A stretch of DNA of 64,000 nt. It comes from Bursaphelenchus xylophilus (taxonomy: Eukaryota; Nematoda; Chromadorea; Rhabditida; Aphelenchoididae). The stretch is taken from contig CAJFCV020000004.1 of NCBI GenBank assembly GCA_904066235.2, positions 10,788,001-10,852,000 on the forward strand. Direction: 5' to 3'. Within the stretch, counting starts at the first letter, position 1, and each line of letters starts with the position of its first letter. Under the pieces are notes generated by a model, which saw only the letters and a list, made by a program, of their open reading frames with translations, did no database searches and had not been told where the DNA came from. The translations under genes and the position numbers were made by a program. Below, piece after piece: positions 45,401 to 57,431 of this stretch.

Positions 45401-48400
45401 GATAAGAAAAAAGAAAAAGTGTGGCTTACAGAACGGATATGGTGAGGAAAATGTCAATACTTCGCATGTACGACACTTCGGGCAGGGTGGTTCGAACCGA
45501 GTTGGCTTGAGTGGATAAGGTCAGGAGCTGAAAGAGGCGATTGAAGTCTTATTTAAAAGCCTCTACAGCCAGTTTTAAATATCCGTTATGCTAGGTGTAT
45601 GTTCGATTTGGAGAAAGTCCGAAATCTTTTTATAGTTTTTTTCCTAAAACATGTACAGTGGGGGACCTGATCTAGTGGCAAAAAACGTACCATTTTGCAT
45701 CCGGGAAGTATCAAAAATATGGCAAAATGCCTCCTTCTCCAAGAGAAGAAACTTCGTTTTGAAGGGTGCGCTCTTTCTTCTCACAAAAAGAGCGGGCGCG
45801 CTTTTGAAGTCCTAGTTTTTTCAGTTGGAGAGGGAGGTATTTTGCCACATTCTTTTGATACTTCTTGGATGCAAAATGGTACGTTTTTTGCCACTGGATC
45901 AGGTCCCCCACTGTACGTCCCTTACTAGGGAAGTGTACAAATGAGCATGTCCAAATTGGCAATGTTACACACCGTTAAAAAAGCTCTTGAAAAGTAGTAG
46001 TAGAATCGCTAATAAAAATATTAAGATTTCTTAGGTTCTAATTGCAAGATAATTTACAACCTCGTTTGGGGTTGTTTACATGTATACTCCAATGATGCCC
46101 AGATAAGACTTATGGGTCTTCATTTTTTGAAGCAGCTTTTGGTCTTTTCCACCTTGCAATAGCTCAGGGTAAAGAAAACCAAGGTTAGCAATAACTAAAT
46201 ATAAAAAATCGAGAGAATAGCAATTCATTTTGCCCGTCAAGTGTCTGACGGCTTTTACAGGCATCGTAGGCACCTGCTACATCCTTTTTTTTAGGATCTG
46301 CGCTTTTATCAGTCCTTCGGGGAAACAAGCAAAATATCACTGCGCCCATTGTGTCGCTGAGGTAAGAAGCAATTTGACTTTTCCGCGAGCAGATTTTCTA
46401 GGCAACAATGTGGTTTTCGGTAGTTATATAGCGGGGACAGAACGCTCACTATTTTCCGACAAACTGATATTTTTGCCGTCCCACTTACCGTCGTGATTGC
46501 CAAACTGACTCTGGCCGGCACTGCCTCCACGTCCAGACCCAACCAAAAGGAAAACCAGCTGATGATCACAATCAACGACTGAAAATTTACACCTCATTAC
46601 TGCACACAAAAATGGAGAATTCGAAATTTTTCGAACAAGAAACGCTTACCGTCGGAACATAAGTTTGCATGATGTGATGCGTGATCTCTCTGGAGACAAA
46701 GAACTCGGCCGTCACGCAACTCCACACACCCGTACTGTAGTTGCCGTCGCAGATGCCCGGCTCGAGACGTTCGATTTGCATGTCCGGCAGAGTTATATTG
46801 GGATTTCGAGTGATTGGGTCCGCGTCGATCCACGCGATGACCAGCTCTTCCACGTCGTAGGCGTCTAAAATTGGGAGAAATTATTGCTGGAACCTTTTCG
46901 CAAACTCTGCCGTCAGCAAGGCTGATTGAAATCCGTCTGTCGGGAAAATAACGTGGATTTTTCGCGCCTTAGAACCGCCCTTTATCGCTGTGCGAGGGCT
47001 AGCCGCGACAGGATATTTGGTGCGTTACAGCAACGAGGGCATTTTGAATCATAATAGATCCACATTATTTTCCCGACAGACTAATATCTAGACTGCAAAA
47101 GTTAAGTGAAAAATTAAATTTTCAGGAACTGACCAGAGGCAAATACCTAGGAAATGAGTAAAACTTAAACAAAATTTGTCCGTTGCCCTGGCCGCAGAAC
47201 CCTTAGAAAACATAAACTCACATGACAGCATCCGCAAGTTGCACCATTGCGAGTCAAGGGGGTAATGCTGCAAAACAAACGCCAATTTATTCGGAATACC
47301 TCCACAAACTCACATGCAGCTGCATGGCGCAAATCACGACCATCGAGACGCGTGTATCGTACAGAATCGACCCGTCCGGCTCGATCCACAGCAAGAAGTT
47401 GGCTTGTGTGACGTCGTGAAATTGAGCAATTCGACTGAAATTATTTTTTTCAATTAGCAAGCTTTGTTTTTTTGAAAAATTTACGATTTTTTGAGTAATC
47501 ACTTGCCTGTTTGCAAAGTAAACGTCTGGCAGCCACATTTTGTGAAGGATCTCCTTATCGCGGATCAAAATACGTCTGAAAACGCAGTAGGTTAGATAAA
47601 GATGGACAATAAAGTTCGTGTTTAAAAAGCATTCATTATTCCTGAAAGTTTTAGCTCGCGCTTTGCAGGCGCCACCGAGGTATTGAATGATCCCTTGCCG
47701 CCGAAAAAGTACGCCGCGGCGCGCTGCCGAGACTCGGCAAAAAGTGTCAAATTTTCGCCCACTTTCGACCTAAAAATCTCGGTTGTTCCTGCAATGCGTG
47801 AACTAGGATTCTCGCATATATTTTGGAAAAAATTATTCTATATTTGTGCCAAGTTTCATCAAAATCTCAGCACTTGGTACTTAATCATTTTTTCTGTCTT
47901 TTTTCCAGCAGGCTTGACATCGAAGCTCTTCATAACCAAGCCTTCTCAGCCTTTTTTCCTGCAAAGGGGGGGGGGGCAATGCGATTTTCGACGACGGAGT
48001 GCTCATTATTTTCCCGACAGACTGAAAAGACTTTTTTGCGAATTTTGGCATCAAAAATTTTACGGATATTTCTGCCGGTAGCGGGCAATGTAATGCCACA
48101 AAGGCACAATATATTCCGAACGAAACTGGCAAAGACTTGGCCAAATAGTCTTTTTCTCTATGGCCGCTCTCCGCGTTCCGCGTACTCTCTCGGCCTCTAA
48201 GCCTTTTGAATAGCTTACTTTGACTCATTATGCGCCAATCTCGGGTCCTTCCAGTACTGCTGAAAGTACACGTCCAGCTGGAAGTCCATGGTCTGCGTGC
48301 GGAACGAGCTGATCCCCTCAATGTACATGGACAAATTCACGACCGTTGGAGTGCCTAAAATTGCGCAAAACAAATGAATGGCGGCCATGGGGCCTTCTGT

Positions 48401-48630
48401 TAGCGTGATTAGTGAAATGAAGCGAAAAACAAACTTTTACCATCCGCCTGCGTGGGGGTGGACTGCTTGTCGTACTGCTTGCGGCCCGCATTCAGCCGAT
48501 TCTCAATGTAGATGGGGATGGAGATGGAGCGCGACGAGTCGCCCAGCTGGATGCACACCCCGCACAGCACGATGATCCACAGAATGTATTTCTCCTTCCA
48601 GAACAGCGTCTTCAATCGTTGACGCCACAT
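42404..48630 (-). CDS. Cys-loop ligand-gated chloride channel subunit (lgc type), 13 exons
   Basis: Exons in transcript order: 48630-48441, 48354-48219, 47575-47507, 47434-47314, 47267-47222, 46864-46650, 46578-46489, 45527-45430, 45361-45306, 45009-44840, 44081-43905, 43857-43571, 42545-42404. All phases join to give 598 residues. Visible parts: signal peptide (hydrophobic YILWIIVLCGVCIQL); loop A WLPDVYFANS; Cys-loop Cys167-Cys181 with 13 residues between; second disulfide Cys226-Cys237 (TGVWSC), as in GluCl/glycine-type receptors; M1 about 258-276; PAR at 280-282 before M2, the signature of anion-selective channels; M2-M3 near 283-336; an intracellular loop of about 230 residues; M4 near 570-590. 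It should sit in the plasma membrane of neurons or muscle as part of a pentamer. The ligand (GABA, glutamate, acetylcholine or amine) and exact subfamily cannot be read from motifs. Intron 3 uses a GC donor. Introns carry family A, B and C repeats. Confidence 0.92.
42550..42755. repeat. Family C half copy in the last channel intron
   Basis: Ends gagcgtcgcacttggggtac. The inner end lies within about 15 bases of the exon 13 acceptor. Confidence 0.65.
43177..43329. mobile_element. Family A, A1, in last channel intron
   Basis: Complete. A second lone right half lies at about 43475-43522 (gcgcagcgatattgtgctca..ccgacagactg). Confidence 0.8.
44240..44455. repeat. Dispersed block X, copy 2
   Basis: Same order of blocks as 41430-41640: cgccaaaaaagacgcaaaaa, ggggcgagagagtacg, aatcaagacgaagtgtaaaa, agtttgatgtgca. 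Confidence 0.75.
44498..44680 (+). mobile_element. Possible solo LTR
   Basis: Begins near TGAGGCGGAACGACCGAGC and ends near TTTCGACA. It has a promoter-like order: tataaaaggc at about 44590 and aataaa about 20 bases on, then a GT-rich stretch. A-rich flanks (aaaaa) on both sides could be the target duplication. No internal retroelement genes. Confidence 0.4.
44721..44825. mobile_element. Family A, A1, internally deleted, in channel intron 10
   Basis: Left TIR reduced to tgtcgggaaat; right TIR complete and 15 bases from exon 10's donor. Confidence 0.65.
45655..45913. mobile_element. Family B, complete, in channel intron 7
   Basis: 259 bp, cagtgggggacctgatctag to ggatcaggtcccccactg, TA both sides. 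Best-preserved copy in the window. Confidence 0.9.
46310..46467. mobile_element. Family A, A1, diverged, in channel intron 7
   Basis: Left TIR cagtccttcggggaaacaa, right ctattttccgacaaactg; lies 22 bases from the exon 7 donor. Confidence 0.65.
46934..47083. mobile_element. Family A, A2, in channel intron 5
   Basis: Left cgtctgtcgggaaaataacg, right ttattttcccgacagact; core gcgccttagaaccgccctt. Confidence 0.75.
47435..47506 (-). other. GC-AG intron 3 of the channel gene
   Basis: The donor reads AG/GCAAGT rather than AG/GTAAGT and the acceptor atttcag. Reading through would insert non-homologous residues (VITQKIVNFSKK) between FAN and RIAQFHDVT; splicing here restores the conserved FANSR-x-FHDVT region in phase 2, so the GC donor is needed. 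Confidence 0.8.
47637..48025. repeat. Family C fragment plus family A right end, in channel intron 2
   Basis: gaaagttttagctcgcgctt to tcaaaatctcagcacttggt (47637-47880), then a lone A terminus (cggagtgctcattattttcc) near 47995-48024. Confidence 0.65.
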
Positions 48631-48720
48631 GCTGCGGCGCTGGGGCTTGGATTGAGGATGGAGGTAAAGACCAGAGAGGAGTTGTCGCGAAAATTATGGC
48701 ATAAAATGGCGGTTTGAAGT

Positions 48721-48731
48721 CTGAAAAGGGT
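48721..48731 (-). promoter_or_regulatory. Probable trans-splice acceptor of the channel gene
   Basis: On the minus strand ttacccttttcag ends at 48721, 90 bases before the ATG at 48630, with no upstream donor recognised. It would give a short spliced-leader-capped 5' UTR. Confidence 0.4.
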
Positions 48732-48869
48732 AAAATACGCGTAAAATACAAGTTTTGTTGTAACGCGAGAGGAAAATTTCCTAAAAATTGTGGAAACTTT
48801 TACTTTTGAAAATTCTGAAAAAATTAAAAAAAAATCTACATTTTTGCAAAAAAAATGAAAAAAATATCA

Positions 48870-49320
48870 AAGGAACCCCAAGTGCAACGCTTTGGTTTTT
48901 TCTAAACTTGGCACACTCTTCGAACATGGGCCAGATATCAATTCCTGAAAATTTTAGCTCGCGCTTTGCAGAGGCAGCCGAGATAATGAACGATCTTTGT
49001 GTGCGAAAGAGTATACAAAACGTGGAGAGCGGTCAGAGAGAAAAAACACTTTTTGGCCATATCTTTGTCAATTTTGCGTGGAAAAATTAGATTTTTTGTG
49101 GAAACACTAGCCTCTGTGGTAGAAATAAGTACACAACTTTTTGTTCCAAACCTCGCAAAAAAAGTGTCACATTTTTTAAAACTTTCCTTCTAAAAATTTC
49201 TGCCTTTTCTTCAAGCCCATGAGCTAGGTCTCGCTTATATCTTGAAAAAAAAATAATTCTAAATTTGTGTCAAGTTACATCAAAATGTGAGGGCCAAATT
49301 TGGAGCACTTCGCTTGTAAG
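48870..49320. repeat. Family C, full length
   Basis: Starts ccccaagtgcaacgctttgg, ends gtgagggccaaatttggagc; 250 bases upstream of the channel gene start. Confidence 0.75.
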
Positions 49321-50150
49321 CAAATTTAAAAAGATTTTTTATTTTTTTAAACAATAAGTCGCAAAAAAGCAATAAAAAACTGTAAAAAATGGCCAAAACG
49401 TTGACTATTATAACAAGACCATAAATGTGTTCCGCAAATCCCATCGAAATTAAAAGTTTATAAAGAAAACGCCTTGAAAATAAGAAATTCCCCGTCTTTG
49501 TTTATTCAAATCGGAACGGGTGTCACAAATGAGGGAAAGATTACATTTGGAATGTCTCAACTGAAGGAAAAAATTATTTAAAAAAGTTTCAAAGTTTAAA
49601 AATCATAAAAAATGTTTTTTTTGTTTCTTGAAAAAATAAAAAAAAAATTTTTTAATTTGAGCTTGCTCTTATGACTACTAAAAACCGAAACCTGACATAT
49701 CAAAAATCGAGGAAAAACGAAAATTTTTATAAAATCTCGAGTCCGGCAGCTTTTATTACACCCTAAAACAAATTCGGCCAACAGATGGATGAGGGATTGC
49801 TTTCGCAATTGATAATTAAAATGTCGGAAGTATTTTGACCAGGACATAAAGAAGTTTGGGAAAAACAAGAAAAACACTGAAAAAAATTGCAGTGATATTA
49901 TATTAGGCCGATCGTAAAGTCGCTGAAGTGATTTTGGTGACGCCTGTAAGTCCATACCCCATACAATGGAAGCAGTTTCCTTGCCAAGAAAAACTAAGAC
50001 TTCCTCGGAATTGATTATCAAAAGTACACGTTTGAAAACGCCAATATAGCTACTAGTCCTTGGATATCGCCAGTCTGAGATCGGCGACAAAAGTTTTCTT
50101 TGCACTGTGCAATTTATTTCTCTTTTTGCTCTTTTGGGCTGTCACTCGCG
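49321..50150. other. No supported feature
   Basis: A 169-codon minus-strand frame (49596-50105) is Phe/Lys-rich, lacks a domain and comes from A/T runs; not accepted as a gene. Confidence 0.35.
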
Positions 50151-50158
50151 ATTGAGTA

Positions 50159-51819
50159 CGGAAAGGTCCGCAGCGGAAAGGTCCGCTAAAAAAAGGAAAG
50201 AGGAGGGCGGGAGGAAGGGTGTGGGAGGTTTTCGATGGCGCCGATTTCGAAAATCATATCAATTTTTTCCGAATTTTCCAATTTTGCTTAAGCAGAAATG
50301 TCATTTTTGCTGTAAAGACGAAAAAAGCGTCATAAGTTTTCTTACAATATCATACATGTTTGACCAAGTTTTTACCAATTAAAACATTTATTAGGTTGAT
50401 TCAAAAGTTTTTCCACATTTTTTTGAGACACTTCAAAATAAAATTTCTGGAGCCTGATTGAATGTATGTTAAAACTGAAAGCATAGATGTATGGGGCAGA
50501 ACATTGCAAAAATTTTGATTCGTAGCATTTTATTTTCTACAAGCTTCCTTTCAGAATATTTCAAAAATACTAAAAATTTCTCTGTTTGTGTCATGGCGAA
50601 TATCCCGGGCCCTAGCAATTTTCCAGCCCACTAAAAAGTCTCGGGTTTTGGGTTATTCGTACTTGGGATGGCTGTAGTTTCTTCTGAATTTATTGCTCTA
50701 CTTATATCTACACTGACTTTTTTTGTAGCATCCCATAAAGTTGGCCGGAGAGCCGAGCTACCGATCAAAAGCAGATTTTTAAAAATTTTTTGAAAGGAAT
50801 TAGATTTTTTTGACTCGGCTGCCATTCAGGTTGTACAAAGAGAGTATGCTGATGATATATTCAAAAAGTCACCAACTGAAATTGCCTTATAAGGTAGAAA
50901 AGTAGCATGAACTGCACTTTTAGGCGAATTTTTGTAATTTTTTTACTGGTATGGCAAGAGGACCTTCAGCTTAGCGCGTCTAGCAACTGATAGTGTATGC
51001 CAAGTAGGATCAATTATTTATTAAATAACTAGGATACCGGGCGAGAGTAATGAACAGAAAACGTTTTTGTAAAAATCCCCTAAATTTCGTAAAATATTGG
51101 TAGATTAGAAAGATTCGATTTTTCTGCCGCATAGCTAAAGCTAGCGCGAATGTTTAGCGTTGGCGTTGTAGTGCTACTCATACACTACAATAACAGAAAG
51201 CGTTATCTCTTAGTGCTTCTAATAGCTGCGTCTACAGGGTCTACTTTTGCCAGACCCTAATTTTTGATTTTTCGCACTAAAAATTTTTCGACTAGCCCTA
51301 TAGCAAATTGTCCTCGATGCCATAGAGATTACATACAGGCATACCATATTCTAGAATATTAAGAAGATACAGCCACTCTAGACGTAACGCCGGCGGTTTA
51401 CTTTTTCTTCCTTCGAGTAGTTAAGGTTTAACACGGCGCTACTACTACAAATTGCTAAGTTGTAAAAAGTTATTAATCTACTATAATCTACAAACAGCCC
51501 TCTTTCTGAAAAGATATATACCAGGCCCACTGGCTTTGGTCTAAATTTTTTAAAATTTTTTAAAGACATGTGGAAAAACTTTTGAATCAACCTAATACTT
51601 TAAAGAATTGAGGAAGATACGCAAAAACTCAGAAGAAATGGATACAATTTTCAAAATCAGCACCACCGAAAGCCCCTAAATCCATTACTCAAAATTTTTT
51701 TTTTTAAATTACTGATTAACACTACTGCTTAAGCAAAATTGTAAAATTAAGAAAAAATAAATACTATATTCGAAATCGACGCCATTTTTTAGCGGACCTT
51801 TCCGCAGCGGACCTTTCCG
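50159..51819. mobile_element. Fold-back with TIR CGGAAAGGTCCGCAGCGG, interrupted
   Basis: Each tip is itself a doubled GCGGAAAGGTCCGC. Arms continue as ggcgccgatttcgaaaat../..attttgcttaagcag and are inverted at 51,700-51,800. The centre is the 50391 mariner-like element. Confidence 0.7.
50391..51595. mobile_element. Mariner-like element, TIR TTAGGTTGATTCAAAAGTT
   Basis: ttaggttgattcaaaagttt and aaacttttgaatcaacctaa are inverted over at least 28 bases with TA duplications; 1205 bp, close to mariner length. I could not find transposase motifs in any frame, so it is non-autonomous or heavily decayed. Confidence 0.75.
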
Positions 51820-52660
51820 TCTTTCGTGGTCGCTCGCACCTTGACTTTTTCCACACACTGCAAACGCCAAAAAATCAGTCCGGCGACTTTCCGGACAGAC
51901 TAATGCTCTTGAGCCGAGCTTTTACCAGCTTGGCCAACGAAATATCCAAAAAATGATTTGCCTATTGTATCAACAATAATGACAAGAAAAAATTATAGTG
52001 ACATTCCACATATTTACTATTATTTATAAGTTTTACTATTTGCTATTTTGCTGACTTTGTTTTCGCGGCAGTCCAAAAAAAAATTTTTTTTTGACATCTC
52101 TTTTTCCCATGCCGTAAAAGCGCGGTTCAAAAGTACAAAAGTGCGCAAAAAACAATCTTACTCGCCTTCACAGACTCCGAAGCCTTCCAATTAAATCCCC
52201 TGAGGGCAAGCCGCAAATTTGAATGTTTGCCGTTCGCGGCTAAAGTTTCACGCAAACTTTGGCACTGTGCAATGACAAAAGAAACCCAAAAATTTTTGCA
52301 AAAAAAACCTTTCACAAATTTGTGGCCAAATCCTCGAGAAACTGGAGAAACGCGAAAAAAACATTCCGAAATTAATTGATAAGATCTTTAGACGCTAAAT
52401 TGGAAATTGCCCATTGAAGGGAATAACCTAATCCGGCCGCGATACAAACTCCCCAACAAACACGAGGAAATCGAAACTATTTTGGGGATTGAGGCCAACA
52501 ACATTACCCGAAAAAGCCCCTCTAAACGTTCCCGACCACGATCAATTTGATTATCTCATCCTAAGATTGGAAAGAGCGCACTTTTTTGGCTTTGCAATAG
52601 GTTAAGGAAGGTTAAACAGTGAGTGCGAGGGAGCAATGAGTCCGTCTAGACAAGAAGAAA
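51820..52660. other. No supported feature
   Basis: Contains a cacagtgcaa-type motif at 52,263 and AT-rich unique DNA only. Confidence 0.35.
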
Positions 52661-52670
52661 GACGGTATAT

Positions 52671-52820
52671 CAGGTTGTCGGGAAAATAATGAGCACAATG
52701 TCGCTGCGCCGACGGCGTCGACGAAGCGAAAAGCAATTTGATCTTTCAGCGACACAAAATTTCTCAGCGGTGATGCGATTTTTGTTGCGACAGAGTGCTC
52801 ATTATTTTCCCGACAGACTC
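52671..52820. mobile_element. Family A, A1
   Basis: caggttgtcgggaaaataat to tattttcccgacagact; a lone left TIR follows at 52,851. Confidence 0.75.
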
Positions 52821-52933
52821 GTCGCGACAGAATTATTCTTTCGTTATATCAGTCTATCGGGAAAATAATGAGCAACCATTGAATGCCTGTCGGATTCTCG
52901 AAAAGGCCCGGTTTGGAGACTTGGCAAAGACTT

Positions 52934-53074
52934 ATCGACCTGTCGGGAAAATAATGGGCATTCTGACGCATAAGAAAAAATTACGGCGCCGAGAAAATTA
53001 ATTGTGTCATGGTAAAATTAAATCGACGCGATTGGCACGGCCAAATTGTGCTCATTATTTTCCCGACAGGCTGA
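52934..53074. mobile_element. Family A, A1
   Basis: cgacctgtcgggaaaataat to tattttcccgacaggctg, with a short deletion in the core. Confidence 0.75.
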
Positions 53075-53570
53075 TAAAATAGATCGGCAAAATTGGGACC
53101 TCATGTCTTCTGAAGCCCAGTTCTCAAACGGCAACGCTCCGAATTCCTTCGAATTTTAGCAGCATGATTTGACTTGTGCGAGAAATCATCGATGAAAATT
53201 TCAGCTCAAAACTTTTGCATACCGCCTAGATATTCAAAGATATTTTTGAAGACACGAGGCAACGAATGCCGACAAAGACTTGGTCTAAAAATTTGGACAT
53301 TTCTGAATTCGGCAAATCAAAACTTGTTCATCTGGCTTACAGAATAAGTGTACTAGATACGAAGAGACTGATTTTTCTCCCTTGCAAATTCAAAGACGGG
53401 AGAAAGGTCATTTTCCTAACCGTTTTTCTCGACATTCGAAAATTCTATTGTCTCGACCACAAAGACAGTAGAATATATCATATGTCGTAGTGAACTTGAC
53501 GCCTTCCTTTTCGAGCTTCTCTGAAAAGCAAAAGGAAGAATTTTCAACAAATCATTTGCCGTCTAGATAT

Positions 53571-53704
53571 CAGTCTGTCGGGAAAATAATGAGCATAGTG
53601 TCGCTGGGCCACGCGCGTCGAATTGAAACGCAGCTTGATTTTTTGGCGACAAAATTCAGTTTCTCGGCAGCGAGGCAGAGTGCTCATTATTTTCCCGACA
53701 GACC
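53571..53704. mobile_element. Family A, A1
   Basis: Complete TIRs, core shortened near ttctcggcagcgaggcagag. Confidence 0.75.
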
Positions 53705-54234
53705 GACAGACTCTTAACACTACAACAAATGCCCCAGGACACTTTGCTTTCAAAAACTCAAAAAAAGTCATCAAAAAGTTTCAGTACAAGAACCAACTCA
53801 AAGCACTTATAATAAAAGTCCACTAGAATCATTACATTTTCAAAAGCATACAGCTCCTGAAACGTATAATTTGACCTTAACGTGCACCACCGAGCACGTG
53901 CTGTGCTTTTCAAGGAGCGTCGGAAAGGATAATCAAAAACGTTCTACTCGTCTGCGAGAGACTTTCAAACTTCTTTTTCATCTGCTTTATCACGTCTTCT
54001 GCTTCTTCTTTTCAATCCCGTGCGCAGACGATAGGCCAAATCCGAAACGAATTCCCCCCATTTACCGTGCCGCTCGAAGAAAAAACTTCATTTTCGAGCC
54101 GTCGGGCGAGGAGGAAAGAAGGCATCAGAACTAATACGTTTTTATTCGCCTTTTCCACCGAAATTCAATTGCCCCTCGGCTGTTTTGTCTTTACGATGAC
54201 GACTTGCAACAATAGGCGATTGCAGGGCTTACTA

Positions 54235-54690
54235 ACTAAGGAAGTACCCCAAGTGCGACGCTCAGTGTTTTTTTTTTTAATTTGGCGCACAGTTTGGGCC
54301 TAATCCATATACCAAGCCCCAAAAATCTTAGCTCGCGCTTTGCAGGCACAGCCGAGATATTCAACGATCCGCCGAGAGAGTGCGCAAAATGCGGGGGCGG
54401 TCAGAGAAAAGACACTTTTTGGCCATAACTTTGCCAGTTTCGTGAGGAAAAGATTGATTTTTTGTGGAAATATTACGCTCTAAGGTAGAAAAAGGTACGA
54501 AACTTGTCATGCCGAAACTTGGAAGAAAGTCTCGAATTTTCCCCGACTTTCGATCTGAAAATCTCGGTTGTTTCGCAAAGCGCGATCTATTATAGAATTC
54601 TCGCAAATATTTCCAAAAAAAAATTGTTCTAAATTTGTACCAATCTTCATCAAAGTCTGAGCGTCTCATTTGGAGCACTTCCCTTATTAT
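54235..54690. repeat. Family C, full length
   Basis: aagtgcgacgctcagtgttt to gtctgagcgtctcatttgga; all central blocks present. Confidence 0.75.
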
Positions 54691-54914
54691 TTTAATCTAC
54701 AGTCCATGAAAGAGTAGCCGGAGGGAAAAAATTACGAGAATTCGATTTCTGCTCTTTGGAACATTCTTGGTTTGAAAATTTCAAAAGTTACAAGGATTTA
54801 GACTGTCAAGACAATCCAAAAAGAGGCTAAGAGGTCACATTAAGCCTAATGCTTATGTGTCAAAGCGAGAGGAGTATCAAAGAGCAGCCTCGAAATAGTC
54901 AATAATTTGAGTAA

Positions 54915-55090
54915 ATTCCTGAAAGTTTTAGCTCGCGCTTTGCCAGTGCAGCCGAGAAATTCAACGATTCTTGCGGCTGAGAGAGTACAGGATGCGTGGA
55001 GAGCGGTCATAGAAAAACGACCACTTTTTGGCCGCATCCCGGCCAGTTTCGGTCAAAAAAAAAGTTGTTTTTGTGGGATAAATACCGTCT
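54915..55090. repeat. Family C, central fragment
   Basis: ttcctgaaagttttagctcg to tttgtgggataaataccgtc. Confidence 0.6.
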
Positions 55091-55814
55091 TGGCTTGAAA
55101 TTATATAGTAATATAAAATTTGAAGCACTTGCTAAGCCGACACAAGATTTGAAAGGCCAAAATTTACAACAATTTTCTATCAACTACAGTAATTTTGGGC
55201 AAAGTTACGAACATTGTCGCTCTCCCTAGACTTCCAAAAAACACTCAGACCAGCGGCCAATAATGAGTATTCCATTAATCATTAATCCAAGTCCTCGCCC
55301 ATTTATGTATATCAGAGAACAGAAAAATTACGGAAAAATAAATCGAGGACATCTGCAGATTAGAGGGCTGCAAACTTCCGGCGGTTCCAGACACCGCTGC
55401 AGCTCGCAGATGCATTACGAAAATATTTTTCACGGAAATAATAATATCGGTGATGTACCTTACATATTTTATGACGTTTATATCCGACAGAATGACCTTT
55501 CAAGGTTGTAAGGGCAAAATTATGGAAGTACAAATCATTCCATCGATTTTCCGGACGAACTAGTAATATGTATTTCTCAGTATGTCGGGAAAATAATGTC
55601 GATTTTTCGCATTTTGGCCTTGCTCTTTGCAAAAAAAAATTAAACCCCAAAAGTTAATAAAAATTCTCCAACTCTGAAAGATTTTAGCTTTATTGCATGG
55701 TCTATATAATACGTTTCTCTCAAATTCCTGTACTTTTTTCTCATCCATTTTTTATGGCTCGTAGACTTCCGGTACATTCAAGCTCAACACCTTGGCCCAC
55801 TGAAGGAAACAAAC

Positions 55815-56290
55815 CTCACAAGGGAGTACCCCATGTGTAATATGACGCTGGGATTTTGATGAAACTGCGTGCAAATTTAGAATAATTTTTTCTATGGCAT
55901 TTGTGAAGCTCTTATCTCGCGTTTTGTACAAATAACCAATATTTTTTTGGTCGAAAATCGCAAAGAAAAAGTGATACTTTTTTCGAATTTTGGCATGAAA
56001 AGCTATACACTTATTTCTACTGTAGAGGGTACTTTTTCCACAAAAAATCCATTTTTTCCTCACAGAACTGGCAAAGATGCGGCCAAAAATGGTTTTCTTT
56101 TTGTCTATTTTCTCTCTGTCTGACCGCTCTCCGCCTTGCGCATACTCTCTCGGCAGCAAAGATCGTTGAATTTCCCGGCTGTCCCTGCAAAGCGTGAGCT
56201 AAAATTTTCAGGAATTGATATGCAGCCTATGCCTTGCTTATGCGCAAAATCTAAACATAATCCTAGCGTAACACAAGAAAAACTTCCCGT
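55815..56290. repeat. Family C, inverted full copy
   Basis: taatatgacgctgggatttt to the aatttttcaggaattgatat-type block; orientation opposite to 54235. Confidence 0.7.
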
Positions 56291-56636
56291 GTAACATCAA
56301 CGATCTATGCGAAAGAAAAATCCTTCGCAATGACGAAAACATTCAACGTCTTCTCCACCTACGCTGCGTGTAAACTCCTCCACTTCACTTGCGTATTCTA
56401 ATTCGATTGGGGTTCAAGCCGTTCCTTTTTCGCATATGAAACAGTTACAGACGAAAGAAAATTTCGGAGCGTCTGTTTTCCCCGCACATAAACGCCATTG
56501 CCAGCGGCAATAATTTCAAAAATAGAAGAAGAATTTACTACGAAGGGCAGACGTTCGGAGGGAGATAATGAAAAGTCCGTAGGAACCTCGAGTACAGGGA
56601 GTGGCAACCCTCCAACGACTGTGCAAAAGGATTACC

Positions 56637-56807
56637 AGTCTGTCGGGAAAATAATGTGGATTCGTCGCGCCTTCATCGCTTTGCTACGCTTTCATCGCTT
56701 TGCTACGCTAGCCCTCAGCTGTAAATTTGATGCGCCACAACAACATTTTTTTAATTTTTTTCAACCTTTTGCTGCGACGACCCACCATTATTTTCCCGAC
56801 GGAATGA
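56637..56807. mobile_element. Family A, A2
   Basis: Core carries a doubled ttcatcgctttgctacgct. Right TIR ends cccgacggaatg. Confidence 0.7.
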
Positions 56808-56949
56808 TAGAACTCCTCTGTATCCCCACCATTCTAAAATACGACCTTTTTCCCCCCAAAAAAGCATCTTTTACCCCTATTATCTCGATTACAAACCCCG
56901 AAACAATCCGAAAAGTGGAACGCCGTCAAAAACAATTAAGGAACAAATT

Positions 56950-57420
56950 GTAACATTCATAAGTCCTCCCGTCAAATCCCAAAAAACCATCGTTATTCGC
57001 GTTTGACGTGAGGTTTGTCCTCCTGGCGAGACGAAGAGGCCTTCTGTCGAGGCCAATTGTCCTCTCTCTTCATCCCCGAAACTTGTGCTAATACGCTCGT
57101 CAATTATCGAAAATGATCTATCTAATTCCTGGGCTTAATTACACGGCTCAAAGTTCGCGGCGTGTAACGGGCTTGTCAGCCCGGAGACAGGGCATGATTT
57201 CCTCTTCGAGTCGACATGTCTGACAATCGAGAGTTCGCGTAGTCTCGGAAATGTTGTATGGGCAAATATGACTTGCCGCAGGAAAAAAGGCGTCGAAAAA
57301 AGGCGTTGAAAAGAGAGTGTCAGAGTTCAGACATCAGTTCTTATTTTGATCAAGACGGATAATTTTTGAAGACCGCGTCAGCAGCAGGAACTAGATATAT
57401 ACAAAGCAGGGATGTGCAAT
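56950..57420. other. Unique sequence, no supported gene
   Basis: GC-balanced, repeat-poor stretch; no frame with splice support. Confidence 0.3.
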
Positions 57421-57431
57421 AAACATAATAA

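Noticed and set aside
49596..50105. 169-codon minus-strand ORF
   Set aside because: Phe/Lys-rich from A/T runs, no domain, and it contains a gcactgtgcaa repeat stretch at its start.
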